Shown: positions 1-7,521 of the stretch, piece after piece
Layout of the letters: the number at the start of each line of letters is the position of its first letter
How positions within the stretch are numbered: the first letter of the stretch is position 1
Origin: Mucilaginibacter sp. JRF
Lineage (GTDB): Bacteria > Bacteroidota > Bacteroidia > Sphingobacteriales > Sphingobacteriaceae
Direction of reading: 5' to 3'
Assembly (NCBI RefSeq): GCF_015223065.1
Contig: NZ_JADFBY010000002.1
Span: 310,001 to 374,000 of the forward strand
DNA: 64,000 bases
Notes under the pieces: model-generated
What the model was told of the DNA's origin: nothing
The model's database searches: none
What the model saw: only the letters and a program-made list of their open reading frames with translations
Translations under genes and position numbers: made by a program

Positions 1-1877
1 ATGTTATCCGTATCGCCCTCCACGCTGTAAATGGTTGCCATGGTACCCACAAAAACCTCGCGGGCGGCAAATGAGGTGATAATGGCAATGCCTATCTTCC
101 AATCGTAACCCAATGGTTTTATTACCGGCTCAATGGTATGGCCAAGCATACCGGCGTAGGAGTTCTCCAGCTTTTCAGACGCGATTATGCGGTCGATATC
201 TTCCTGGGTGTTGGTTTTTTTGTATTCGGCGCTGCTGTATTTCTGCTCTATCTGCTCAAACCTATCGCCCGGGCCGTATGAGGCCAGTACCCATAGTACA
301 ATGGATACGGCAATGATCACCTTACCGGCCTGTATAACAAAGGCTTTTGAGCGATCGTACATCGCGAAGGCTACGTTCTTCCACCTCGGCATACGGTAAA
401 CGGGCAGCTCCATAATAAAGTAACCACGCTCGCGTACCTTAAGGATGAATTTTAGTACGAATGCCACAATAATGGCCGATACCAAACTGAAAACATAGAT
501 AGCCGTAAGCACCAAACCCTGCATGTTAAATATTCCCCAAACCGAACGGTCGGGTACTACAAGGGCGATAAGCAGGGTGTACACCGGTAAACGTGCTGAG
601 CAGGCTACCAGTGGGGTAACCATTATGGTGATCATCCTGTCTTTCCAGTTCTCGATGGTGCGGGTACCCATAATGGATGGTACGGCGCAGGCAAAACCGC
701 CAATAAGCGGCACTACCGATTTTCCGTTCAGGCCTACCTTACGCATCAGCTTATCCATCATGAATGTAACGCGCGACATGTAGCCCGTATCTTCCAATAT
801 GGATATAAAAGCGAACAGGATAGCGATTTGCGGGATGAATACCAGTACTCCGCTTAATCCGGCTAAAACACCATCAATAAGCAGACTCGCCAGCGGGCCT
901 TCGGGTATTATGTTACGCATGGCATCCTCAGCTAAAACAAACAGTGTTTCAATGAGGTCCATCGGGTAGGATGACCATGCGAATATCGACTGAAATATAA
1001 AAAGCAATATGGCCATGAAGATCACAAAGCCCCAAAGCTTGTGCGTTAGTATATGGTCAATTTTATTGCTGAAGGTTTCGTGCTGCGCGGCTTCGGGCGT
1101 TTTAACCGTATCGTACAGCAAATCATTTATAAAATTATAGCGGGCAACAGTTTCGGCAGCCTGCGCTTTTTGCGAGTGGAATGAATGCTCCTGCTCCAGG
1201 GTTTCAATACGGTCGCTTTGCTCGTTCGTTAAATAACGCAGGTGCTCGTGCTGGTGCGCTAACTGCAATGCCAGGTAAGGGTTATCAACCTGTAATTCAT
1301 CGCTTATTTGCCCTATCAATTCCGGCGCGAAAACATTTACGTCGATACTATCAGGTTGCAGGGCAATTTTGTTGGCGTAGGCAATGGCTTGTTTTAGTTC
1401 GGCAATGCCCTCGCCTTTGCGCACAGCCATAGGTACTACGGGTACGCCAAGTTTTTTTGAGAATTGCTCAACATCAATTTGTATGGCCGATGCGCGGGCC
1501 ATATCCATCATATTGAGGGCCACGATAACCGGTATCTTTAAATCGGCTATCTGGGTATATAGTAACAGGTTACGTTTAAGGTTGGTGGCATCCAGTATAA
1601 CAACCACCAGATCGGGGCGGGCGGTGTCTATCTTATCGGCCAGTACCGAAAATACAATGGATTCGTCTTTACTTTTTGGGTAGAGGCTATAAGTGCCGGG
1701 CAGATCCACCACTTCGGCGTGGCGACCATCGGGCAGTTGCATTGTGCCTGTTTTTTTATCGACAGTAACACCCGGAAAATTGCCTATTTTTTGATTTAAG
1801 CCGGTAAGTACGTTAAATAGGCTTGATTTACCTGTGTTGGGGTTTCCGGCTAATGCTACGCGTATATCGGCTTTCAA
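1..1877 (-). CDS. feoB: Ferrous iron transporter FeoB (C-terminus beyond window edge)
   Basis: FeoB imports Fe2+ across the inner membrane and couples this to an N-terminal G-protein domain. The reverse strand shows G1 (GNPNTGKSS) within the first 20 residues, then GVTVD (G2), DLPGTYS (G3) and NMMD (G4). A long hydrophobic region typical of the FeoB permease follows. About 625 codons are present and the family usually runs to about 700, so the last part lies outside the window. No ATG is in frame near the G1 motif. The best start is TTG at 1877, just 10 nt after the feoA stop, which fits coupled translation. The order feoA-feoB is the standard one. Confidence 0.93.
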   Translation of the reverse strand, partial: MKADIRVALAGNPNTGKSSLFNVLTGLNQKIGNFPGVTVDKKTGTMQLPDGRHAEVVDLPGTYSLYPKSKDESIVFSVLADKIDTARPDLVVVILDATNLKRNLLLYTQIADLKIPVIVALNMMDMARASAIQIDVEQFSKKLGVPVVPMAVRKGEGIAELKQAIAYANKIALQPDSIDVNVFAPELIGQISDELQVDNPYLALQLAHQHEHLRYLTNEQSDRIETLEQEHSFHSQKAQAAETVARYNFINDLLYDTVKTPEAAQHETFSNKIDHILTHKLWGFVIFMAILLFIFQSIFAWSSYPMDLIETLFVLAEDAMRNIIPEGPLASLLIDGVLAGLSGVLVFIPQIAILFAFISILEDTGYMSRVTFMMDKLMRKVGLNGKSVVPLIGGFACAVPSIMGTRTIENWKDRMITIMVTPLVACSARLPVYTLLIALVVPDRSVWGIFNMQGLVLTAIYVFSLVSAIIVAFVLKFILKVRERGYFIMELPVYRMPRWKNVAFAMYDRSKAFVIQAGKVIIAVSIVLWVLASYGPGDRFEQIEQKYSSAEYKKTNTQEDIDRIIASEKLENSYAGMLGHTIEPVIKPLGYDWKIGIAIITSFAAREVFVGTMATIYSVEGDTDN

Positions 1878-1887
1878 ATCGTAAAAA

Positions 1888-2106
1888 CTATTGTAAAATG
1901 ATGGTTGATGCTTCCAGCTTGCGGAGGCTTAACTGGTAGCCTGAAACAGTTATCGCTATAGGGTCGCCAAGTGGGGCAACGCGGGTAACCTTTATAGTTT
2001 CGCCGGGCAGGCAACCCATCTCCATCAATTTAACCGACATTTCCAGATCGGTAAATTCCTTTACTACGCCGGTTTGGCCTACTTCAAGCTGCGATAAATC
2101 CATCAT
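1888..2106 (-). CDS. feoA: Ferrous iron transport protein FeoA
   Basis: A 72-residue protein with the SH3-like FeoA fold. The start MDLSQLEVGQ, the central MEMGCLPGE turn and the late PIAITVSGYQLSLR strand match the family. FeoA is a small cytoplasmic partner of FeoB and is needed for full ferrous iron uptake. The gene lies immediately upstream of feoB and a near-perfect Bacteroidota promoter lies just upstream, so the feoAB transcript probably starts here. The second M of the reading (M1-M2) could also be the start. Confidence 0.93.
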   Translation of the reverse strand: MMDLSQLEVGQTGVVKEFTDLEMSVKLMEMGCLPGETIKVTRVAPLGDPIAITVSGYQLSLRKLEASTIILQ

Positions 2107-2124
2107 AGTTATAAATTAACCCTG

Positions 2125-2155
2125 CAAATATAGGCTTATTTATACCTGATCCAAA
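2125..2155 (-). promoter_or_regulatory. Bacteroidota-type promoter of feoAB
   Basis: On the reverse strand a TTTG (complement of 2152-2155) is separated by exactly 19 nt from TATATTTG (complement of 2125-2132). This matches the Bacteroidota consensus TTTG-N19-21-TAnnTTTG. The feoA ATG is 18 nt further on, so the leader would be very short. I see no clear Fur-like palindrome over it, so iron control is assumed only from gene function. Confidence 0.7.
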
Positions 2156-2194
2156 TAAGGAGAGCCTTTGTATATATAAATGTTATAGAATGAT

Positions 2195-2329
2195 CTATGA
2201 ATGACGTTCGGCCTTAGTTTGCACATACCCAAAATGCGGGCAATTGCATTCCTTTTTAAATATACCGCATGATGACAGCAGGAGCGCGGCACAGGCCACA
2301 GCCAAAATATATAGTTTATTTTTTTGCAT
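2195..2329 (-). CDS. Small lipoprotein, 44 residues, cysteine-rich C-terminus
   Basis: A short frame that simple ORF calling misses. It begins MQKNKLYILAVACAALLL and reaches a lipobox LLLSSC with the acylated cysteine at residue 21. After it come GIFKKE, then CNCPHF, and it ends TKAERHS before a TAG. The mature part is only 24 residues. Its ATG overlaps the end of the VanZ-like gene by 14 nt, as expected for coupled translation in the gcvH operon. The C-x-C-P-x-F segment could bind a metal or form a disulfide, but no function is known to me. Confidence is supported by the complete signal peptide, the lipobox and the operon overlap. Confidence 0.7.
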   Translation of the reverse strand: MQKNKLYILAVACAALLLSSCGIFKKECNCPHFGYVQTKAERHS

Positions 2330-2705
2330 ACTTTACAGCGTAGCTGGTAACTAATATACTGAACATGCCCATACAAATACCTACGGTATCGGCAAAAAGG
2401 TCGTTCCAGTCGGCACTGCGCCAGGTAAATATGTATTTTTGCAACAGCTCAATCGCTCCGCCAAAAGCTACCATACCCAGTGTTACCAGCACTGCTGTTA
2501 ATACGGATAAACCTGCCTTTTTGTTGTAATGCAAATACCCGTAGCAGTATAAAACGGTACTGGTAAAAAACAGGCCGCAATGTACCAACTTGTCAAAACC
2601 CTCAAAAAACGCGGGCGAATCGCTAACGCCGCCCATCTTCACGTTGCAGATAAATAAAATAAAAAAGGCCCACAAAATAGCGGGCCAATAACTTTTAAGC
2701 ATCAT
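2316..2705 (-). CDS. VanZ-like family membrane protein
   Basis: A 129-residue protein with about four hydrophobic segments. It has the VanZ-like signatures KLVHCGLFF (an aspartate/lysine-histidine segment after the first helix) and GGAIELLQ followed by RSADWNDLFADTVG. VanZ-like proteins are poorly characterised; the founding member gives low-level teicoplanin resistance, but most homologues are housekeeping proteins of unknown role. It starts 6 nt after the gcvH stop and overlaps the next small lipoprotein gene, so the three genes are probably one operon. Confidence 0.85.
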   Translation of the reverse strand: MMLKSYWPAILWAFFILFICNVKMGGVSDSPAFFEGFDKLVHCGLFFTSTVLYCYGYLHYNKKAGLSVLTAVLVTLGMVAFGGAIELLQKYIFTWRSADWNDLFADTVGICMGMFSILVTSYAVKYAKK

Positions 2706-2711
2706 ATATAA

Positions 2712-3092
2712 TTAAGCGCCTACTAAGCTTTTATATTCATCGGCTGATAAAAGGCCATCAATATCGGCCAAATCAGCAGGGGTTATCTTTACAATCCAGC
2801 CTTCGCCGTAAGGGTCGGTGTTAACCAGTTCGGGCTGGCTATCTAGAGCAGCGTTAACCTCGCTAACGGTACCGGTTACTGGGATGAACAGGTCAGATAC
2901 GGTTTTAACGGCTTCAATAGTGCCAAAAACTTCTTCTTTAGCTACTTCCTGTCCAACGGTGGTAATATCAACATAAACTATGTCGCCAAGTTCGCCTTGT
3001 GCAAATTCGGTAATACCAATAATTGCTTGGTCACCCTCAACTTTTATCCACTCGTGGTCTTTAGTGTATTTTAATTCGGCCGGAAATTCCAT
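2712..3092 (-). CDS. gcvH: Glycine cleavage system H protein
   Basis: GcvH carries the lipoyl arm that shuttles the aminomethyl group between the P, T and L proteins of the glycine cleavage system. At 126 residues it has the family length. The lipoylated lysine is K63 within [23 protein letters not shown] near the start and the late GWIVKI strand are also diagnostic. The gcvP and gcvT genes are not in the window, as is common in Bacteroidota, where gcv genes are scattered. It is first in a probable operon with the VanZ-like and small lipoprotein genes. Confidence 0.96.
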   Translation of the reverse strand: MEFPAELKYTKDHEWIKVEGDQAIIGITEFAQGELGDIVYVDITTVGQEVAKEEVFGTIEAVKTVSDLFIPVTGTVSEVNAALDSQPELVNTDPYGEGWIVKITPADLADIDGLLSADEYKSLVGA

Positions 3093-3115
3093 TTCAGTTA
3101 ATATTTAAATGTGCC

Positions 3116-3123
3116 CAAAAATA
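3116..3123 (-). promoter_or_regulatory. Candidate -7 box of the gcvH promoter
   Basis: The reverse strand reads TATTTTTG, a full match to the Bacteroidota -7 consensus TAnnTTTG, 23 nt before the gcvH start. The matching TTTG at -33 is poor at the expected spacing, so this is a weaker call than the feo promoter. Confidence 0.35.
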
Positions 3124-3234
3124 AAAAAACTTTGGCTTTAAAAAACACAATGAGGGTGTTTCGCGAAAATTAAATAGTGTATGCTAAGCAATGGTATAAA
3201 TATTGTTAACTATTAACAAATAACATATACTACC

Positions 3235-3828
3235 ATGAAAAAACTAAGTTTAGTAATGATGATGGCGCTCGGCGCTTTCACTTTCCAGGCCTGTCAAAAC
3301 CAAAGCGGTAACAAAGATGCCGTTGAAACTGCCGACAGCCTGAACACCAGTACCGACACCAGTACCAGCGCATCAGATGCCGACAGTGGTACTATTGCCG
3401 ATATTGATTCAAAATTTTCGACCGAAGCCGCTAATGCCGGCATGACCGAAATAGCCCTATCTGAACTGGCCACAAAAAAATCAACCAATGCCGATGTTAA
3501 GGCTTTTGCCGCCGCCATGATCAAGGATCATAAAGCCGCTAACGAAAAGCTGAAAGCATTAGCTACCGTTAAAAACATTACCCTGCCTGCCGTAGTAGGT
3601 GAGGATGAGCAAAAAGTAGCTGCCGATCTATCAGCCAAAGCAGGTGCTGAGTTTGACAAGGCTTATGTTGATGAAATGGTAAAAGACCACGACAAAGCCG
3701 TATCATTATTTGAGGATGCCTCAAAAAATGCCAAGGATGCCGACCTCAAAGCCTTCGCTACCGAAACACTGCCAAAGCTTAAGGCACACCAGGAGCATAT
3801 TAAAGCTATTAAAGATAAGCTGAAATAA
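3235..3828 (+). CDS. DUF4142 family lipoprotein
   Basis: A 197-residue protein with signal MKKLSLVMMMALGAFTFQAC and a lipobox cysteine at residue 20. A Ser/Thr/Asp-rich linker follows (TDTSTSASDADSG). The rest is a helical DUF4142 domain with EIALSELATKKSTNADVKAF near the start, and paired AAMIKDHKAANEKL and EMVKDHDKAVSLFE segments. DUF4142 proteins are ferritin-like helical bundles; many are envelope proteins linked to stress, but a biochemical role is not settled. It stands alone and is followed by a strong terminator. Confidence 0.88.
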   Translation: MKKLSLVMMMALGAFTFQACQNQSGNKDAVETADSLNTSTDTSTSASDADSGTIADIDSKFSTEAANAGMTEIALSELATKKSTNADVKAFAAAMIKDHKAANEKLKALATVKNITLPAVVGEDEQKVAADLSAKAGAEFDKAYVDEMVKDHDKAVSLFEDASKNAKDADLKAFATETLPKLKAHQEHIKAIKDKLK

Positions 3829-3852
3829 GCCCACCGGTTTACAGGAATATAG

Positions 3853-3884
3853 AGCGGCAAGCGTAATGGCTTGCCGCTTTTTTT
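3853..3884 (+). terminator. Rho-independent terminator after the DUF4142 gene
   Basis: Perfect 10-bp stem AGCGGCAAGC / GCTTGCCGCT with a 6-nt loop, followed by a run of seven T. Its position also argues that the next gene does not start at the upstream ATA/ATG readings that would overlap this hairpin. Confidence 0.9.
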
Positions 3885-3930
3885 GCTTTTAACAGACAGA
3901 ACAGCTAAGCTAAAATTGTATTATTGCATT

Positions 3931-4947
3931 ATGTCATCACCTATAGTAGCCGGTTTACTGGCTTTCGGCATGTCGGGCAGGGTGTTCCACGCGCCGTTTT
4001 TAAATACAAGCGAAAACTTCAGGCTAAAGGCCGTTGTTGAGCGTAACCAAAAAAAAGCACACGAGTATTATCCCGATATTATCAGCTACAACGCTACTGA
4101 AGAATTGCTGGCTGATGATGAGATAGAGCTGGTGGTGATCAACACGCCCAACTATACCCATTACGATCTCACCAAACAAGCCCTCAACGCGGGCAAGCAC
4201 GTACTGCTCGAAAAACCTGCCGCGGCAACCACTGCCGAGGTAAAGGAACTGTTCGATCTGGCCCGATCAGTAAACAAGCATTTGCTGGTATACCAAAACC
4301 GCCGTTGGGATAGCGGCTTTCTATCGGTAAAGGAGGTGATAGAGAGCGGCCGCATAGGTGATCTGATCGAGGTGCATTTCAGGTTTGACAGGTATCGTGC
4401 CGCCATCGGCCCAAAAACCTTTAAAGAGGGTAAGGATATGGCGGCTAATGGTATTACATATGATCTGGGTCCGCACCTGCTGGATAACGCCATCGCCCTG
4501 TTTGGCCGCCCGCTTAGCTGGCATAAAACCACGGGCAGCTATCGCGAAGGTTCGCAGGTGGATGATTATATTAATCTGCACCTGAAATACCCTAACCAGG
4601 TAAACGTATACTTAACCGCGGGTTTGCTAATTGCCGAACATTTGCCGGCCTTTGTGATACATGGTAAATTAGGTAGCTTTGTTAAGCCCCGTACCGATGT
4701 GCAGGAAGATCAGCTTAACGAAGGCATGATGCCAACTGATACCGCCTACGGTATTGAACCCGCGGGTAGCGAAGGCAAACTGGTTACTTTTGACGAGCAG
4801 GGCCAGAAAGTGGTTGAGCAGGTGCCATCAAAAAAGGGTGATTATAAAAATCTTTTCAAGGCGGTATATCATACCATACGTGAAGGAGCGTTATACCCGG
4901 TAACAGAAGAACATATTGCCTGGCAGATAAAGATACTGGAGGCCTAA
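3931..4947 (+). CDS. Gfo/Idh/MocA family oxidoreductase
   Basis: A 338-residue NAD(P)-dependent oxidoreductase. The N-terminal Rossmann fold is seen in VAGLLAFGMSGRVFHAPFL. ELVVINTPNYTHYDLTKQAL, then the conserved GKHVLLEKPAAAT with the catalytic-site EKP, follow. The C-terminal substrate domain begins near RWDSGFLSVKEVI. YdgJ/YvaA-like members act on inositols or sugars; the exact substrate cannot be read from sequence. The reading frame is open further 5' but that part overlaps the terminator of the preceding gene, so the ATG at 3931 (MSSPIVAG) is the likely start. The thioredoxin-fold gene follows after 14 nt. Confidence 0.92.
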   Translation: MSSPIVAGLLAFGMSGRVFHAPFLNTSENFRLKAVVERNQKKAHEYYPDIISYNATEELLADDEIELVVINTPNYTHYDLTKQALNAGKHVLLEKPAAATTAEVKELFDLARSVNKHLLVYQNRRWDSGFLSVKEVIESGRIGDLIEVHFRFDRYRAAIGPKTFKEGKDMAANGITYDLGPHLLDNAIALFGRPLSWHKTTGSYREGSQVDDYINLHLKYPNQVNVYLTAGLLIAEHLPAFVIHGKLGSFVKPRTDVQEDQLNEGMMPTDTAYGIEPAGSEGKLVTFDEQGQKVVEQVPSKKGDYKNLFKAVYHTIREGALYPVTEEHIAWQIKILEA

Positions 4948-4961
4948 TTATAATATTACTA

Positions 4962-5480
4962 ATGAAGAAATTAATATACGCCGCTTTAATAATTATTACC
5001 GCTATTGGCTGCATTCAGGCTAAAAATAATAATGCCGATGATGTGCAGCAGTCGCCCATACGTAATACCGAAAAGCTGGCACCGATAAAGATACTTACTA
5101 CCGATAGTAACAACTTTACCAATAAGGATTTGAAACCCGGCAAGCCGGTGATGCTGATCTATTTCGCGCCTGATTGCGGCCACTGCCACGATTTGATGAA
5201 GGCTTTGAAACCTCAATTTAAACAATTAGCAAAAGTGCAGGTGGTAATGGTTACCTGGACGCGGTTTGAATCGCTTAAGCCATTTTACCAGGAGTTTGAA
5301 CTGGCCAAATACCCTAATTTTACAGTAGGTACCGAGGGTTACGATATGCCGATACAAAAGTACTACCAGATAGCCCAAACCCCGTTCACCATTTTGTACG
5401 ATAAAAACGGCAAACTGGTAAAGGCATTCGCCAAGGCGCCAACAGTTAATGAGCTTTTAGCCGAGGTTAAAAAAGTTTAA
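4962..5480 (+). CDS. Thioredoxin-fold lipoprotein with CGHC motif
   Basis: A 172-residue TlpA/DsbE-like protein. The signal segment MKKLIYAALIIITAIGC suggests either a lipoprotein (AIGC) or a cleaved signal at IQAK. The redox site is FAPDCGHCHDLMKAL near residue 70, and the cis-proline loop is QTPFTILYD. The CGHC dipeptide is typical of disulfide isomerase-like proteins. It probably acts in the periplasm as a thiol-disulfide oxidoreductase. It sits 14 nt after the oxidoreductase gene, so the two may be cotranscribed. It converges with the transglutaminase module, with a gap of only 3 nt. Confidence 0.88.
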   Translation: MKKLIYAALIIITAIGCIQAKNNNADDVQQSPIRNTEKLAPIKILTTDSNNFTNKDLKPGKPVMLIYFAPDCGHCHDLMKALKPQFKQLAKVQVVMVTWTRFESLKPFYQEFELAKYPNFTVGTEGYDMPIQKYYQIAQTPFTILYDKNGKLVKAFAKAPTVNELLAEVKKV

Positions 5481-5483
5481 GCG

Positions 5484-6479
5484 TTATTGCTGTAACTGTT
5501 TTTCCTGCTGTTGCTGCTGTTGTTGCTGCTGCATTTGTATCATTTCCATGTAGCGCTGGTAGCTGTTCTTGGTAAATTCAGTTACCTGATCGGCAATCGG
5601 CACTTCAATAACCTGGTGCTGACCCGGTGGCAGGCTTTCCTGATCGACCGATACAGTCACGCTAAGCTTATGGTTTGATGAACCTTTGTACACCCCCTTA
5701 ACCGGCGAACAATCCGAAAAGTTACGGCCTACAGCCAAACGCACATGGGTGTCATTAGCTATGCAATTATTGGTAGGGTCTATACCCAGCCAGCCATAAT
5801 CGGGTATAAAAGCCTCCACCCAGGCATGGGTAGCGCCCTCGCCGCGCATGCCGTTGCTGTTGGTGCAAATGTACCCGCTAACGTAACGGGCAGGTATTTG
5901 TAATATGCGCAGCATCTCTATCAGTATATGGGCAAAATCCTGGCAAACGCCCTGTTTCATTTTCCATATTTGGTCAAGCTTGGTATCAACCGTGGTAACT
6001 CCTTTTATATATTCAAAGTTATCGAACACATACTGGCAAAAACGTAGCACAATCTGGTAGGGGGTATCATCGCTGTTACGCTCTTTGTTCACTACTTCCT
6101 GCAATTCATCTAATCCTTCAAAATACTCCTGTTTTAAAAAATCAATATAGGGTACAATGGTTTGCAGGCGTTTCAGGTCCTCCCACTGGTGCGATGGGAA
6201 AATATCGTTAACAGGCAAGGTGCGATGCTTGGTAGTTACCAGTACCCGCGAGTTGATCACCATTACATTATGCGGATCGGTATAGGTAAAGCTGCCTATC
6301 TGGTTGCCAAAGTAATCGGTATGTACATCAACATCGGGGTTGCCGGTTATGGTAACTTCCTGCCTAATTACTTCCTGGTAATCATCAACAATAGGGTATA
6401 GTATTACCTGGTTGGCGCTGTCGCGTACGGTCCCCTCGTAAATGTATCGGGTGGTGTGTTGTATCTCGAATTCGGGCAT
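5484..6479 (-). CDS. Transglutaminase-like protein with poly-glutamine tail
   Basis: A 331-residue cytoplasmic protein. Residues 1-90 form the bacterial transglutaminase-like N-terminal beta domain and about 150-240 the papain-like core. The catalytic triad is visible: C179 in GVCQDFAHILIEML, H218 in GATHAWVEAF and D234 in WLGIDPTNN. It ends with MQMQQ-type poly-Q, nine glutamines in a row then EKQLQQ, encoded by a CAG/CAA microsatellite. It is the last gene of a conserved module with alpha-E and permuted ATP-grasp proteins. Comparative genomics in the literature predicts such modules make or process peptides, but the reaction is unproven. Confidence 0.9.
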   Translation of the reverse strand: MPEFEIQHTTRYIYEGTVRDSANQVILYPIVDDYQEVIRQEVTITGNPDVDVHTDYFGNQIGSFTYTDPHNVMVINSRVLVTTKHRTLPVNDIFPSHQWEDLKRLQTIVPYIDFLKQEYFEGLDELQEVVNKERNSDDTPYQIVLRFCQYVFDNFEYIKGVTTVDTKLDQIWKMKQGVCQDFAHILIEMLRILQIPARYVSGYICTNSNGMRGEGATHAWVEAFIPDYGWLGIDPTNNCIANDTHVRLAVGRNFSDCSPVKGVYKGSSNHKLSVTVSVDQESLPPGQHQVIEVPIADQVTEFTKNSYQRYMEMIQMQQQQQQQQQEKQLQQ

Positions 6480-6490
6480 GATGTACAGTT

Positions 6491-7426
6491 TTAAGAGTTG
6501 GCAAAATAATACTCGTTCATGGCGTTGCCGATGCCGTAAAGCTCGCCGCGTATTTGCGTTAAAAAGGTGTGCAAACCCTCTTGCCGTATGCTGCGTACCG
6601 AGTTATACTTAATGCGGCTTTGCAAACGACCGATCTGGAACGACATCTCGCGAAAATTCTCTAAGTTGTTATCATTCTTTAAACGATCAAAATAACGCTG
6701 TATGTTATTTACCGAGTAGATAACCGAGCGAGGGAAATCGTTATTCAAAACTACCTGCTCCAATACATTCTCGGCCTCAAAGCCCTCACGGTAGGTTTTC
6801 AGGTACAACTCATATCCGCCTAATGATAGCAGTAGGTGTTTCCAGTAGCTGGTATCGGTAAGCAGGTCTGGGTTATCATTGATGGATACAAATTTCATAT
6901 CCAGTATATCTACCGATTGTATGGCACGTTCCAGGTATTTACCAATATTCATAAAACTGCGGCCCTCGCCACGCTCCATAGTAATTTCAACGGTGCCGTA
7001 GTATAGCATTACCTGTTTTATCAGCACATCCAATATGCCGATAGGGTCTTCGCGCTGCAAGGCACGTTCCAATCGGCTATCCTTTACGGCATGGTAATAC
7101 TCGTTAAGGCACTGCCACAAGTCCTTGGTGATGTGTTCCTGCACGCTGCGGGCATTCTCGCGGGCGTGAGTAATAATATTGAGGATGCTGTTAGGGTTGG
7201 TTTTGCCCGTAACCATGTACTTTAATACCGCGCGGGTATCATTTTCCAATGTTTGGGCTTCCTCATCATCCAGGCCTGCAAAAATGCGTACCACCGGCTC
7301 CCAGGTAAACTCCTGTATAGTATCCTGCGATGATGCGTAATTTATTTTAAGCATACGTAAAATACCATCGCTACGCTCAATATAACGGCTTAACCAATAA
7401 AAACTTGCTGCTACTCTACTTAACAT
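6491..7426 (-). CDS. Alpha-E domain protein (DUF403)
   Basis: A 311-residue all-helical protein. It has the family start MLSRVAASFYWLSRYIERSD, the central GRSFMNIGKYLERA with further E-R pairs, and FPRSVIYSVNNIQRYFD. The alpha-E domain nearly always sits beside a circularly permuted ATP-grasp and a transglutaminase-like protein, as here. Its role is unknown; it may hold or present the substrate. It ends 11 nt before the transglutaminase gene. The 95-nt gap to the upstream ATP-grasp gene is filled by a C/G-rich inverted repeat. Confidence 0.92.
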   Translation of the reverse strand: MLSRVAASFYWLSRYIERSDGILRMLKINYASSQDTIQEFTWEPVVRIFAGLDDEEAQTLENDTRAVLKYMVTGKTNPNSILNIITHARENARSVQEHITKDLWQCLNEYYHAVKDSRLERALQREDPIGILDVLIKQVMLYYGTVEITMERGEGRSFMNIGKYLERAIQSVDILDMKFVSINDNPDLLTDTSYWKHLLLSLGGYELYLKTYREGFEAENVLEQVVLNNDFPRSVIYSVNNIQRYFDRLKNDNNLENFREMSFQIGRLQSRIKYNSVRSIRQEGLHTFLTQIRGELYGIGNAMNEYYFANS

Positions 7427-7431
7427 TTTTG

Positions 7432-7521
7432 GCCCCCAGGCCCCCTAAAGGGGGTATATATTTTTATTCTGTTATAATTAAATCATGTTTCAAAAACTCC
7501 CCCTTTAGGGGGGCGGGGGGC
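7432..7521. repeat. C/G-rich inverted repeat between two operon genes
   Basis: The left arm holds CCCCCTAAAGGGGG at 7441-7454, preceded by GGCCCCCAGG. The right arm at 7497-7521 reads as its complement with CTCCCCCTTTAGGGGG. About 42 nt of AT-rich spacer lie between. Each arm is itself palindromic. The element fills the whole gap from the stop codon of the ATP-grasp gene to near the start of the alpha-E gene. Related palindromes occur at 49820, 50179 and 63984. Confidence 0.75.

Noticed and set aside
2140..2376. 78-codon open frame on the minus strand
   Set aside because: It overlaps the end of the VanZ-like gene out of frame and contains no signal, motif or plausible start; the small lipoprotein in another frame at 2195-2329 explains the region better.
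3871..3930. Upstream start of the Gfo/Idh/MocA gene (MPLFLLLTDRT)
   Set aside because: The frame there runs through the terminator hairpin of the preceding gene; the Rossmann fold begins right after the ATG at 3931.
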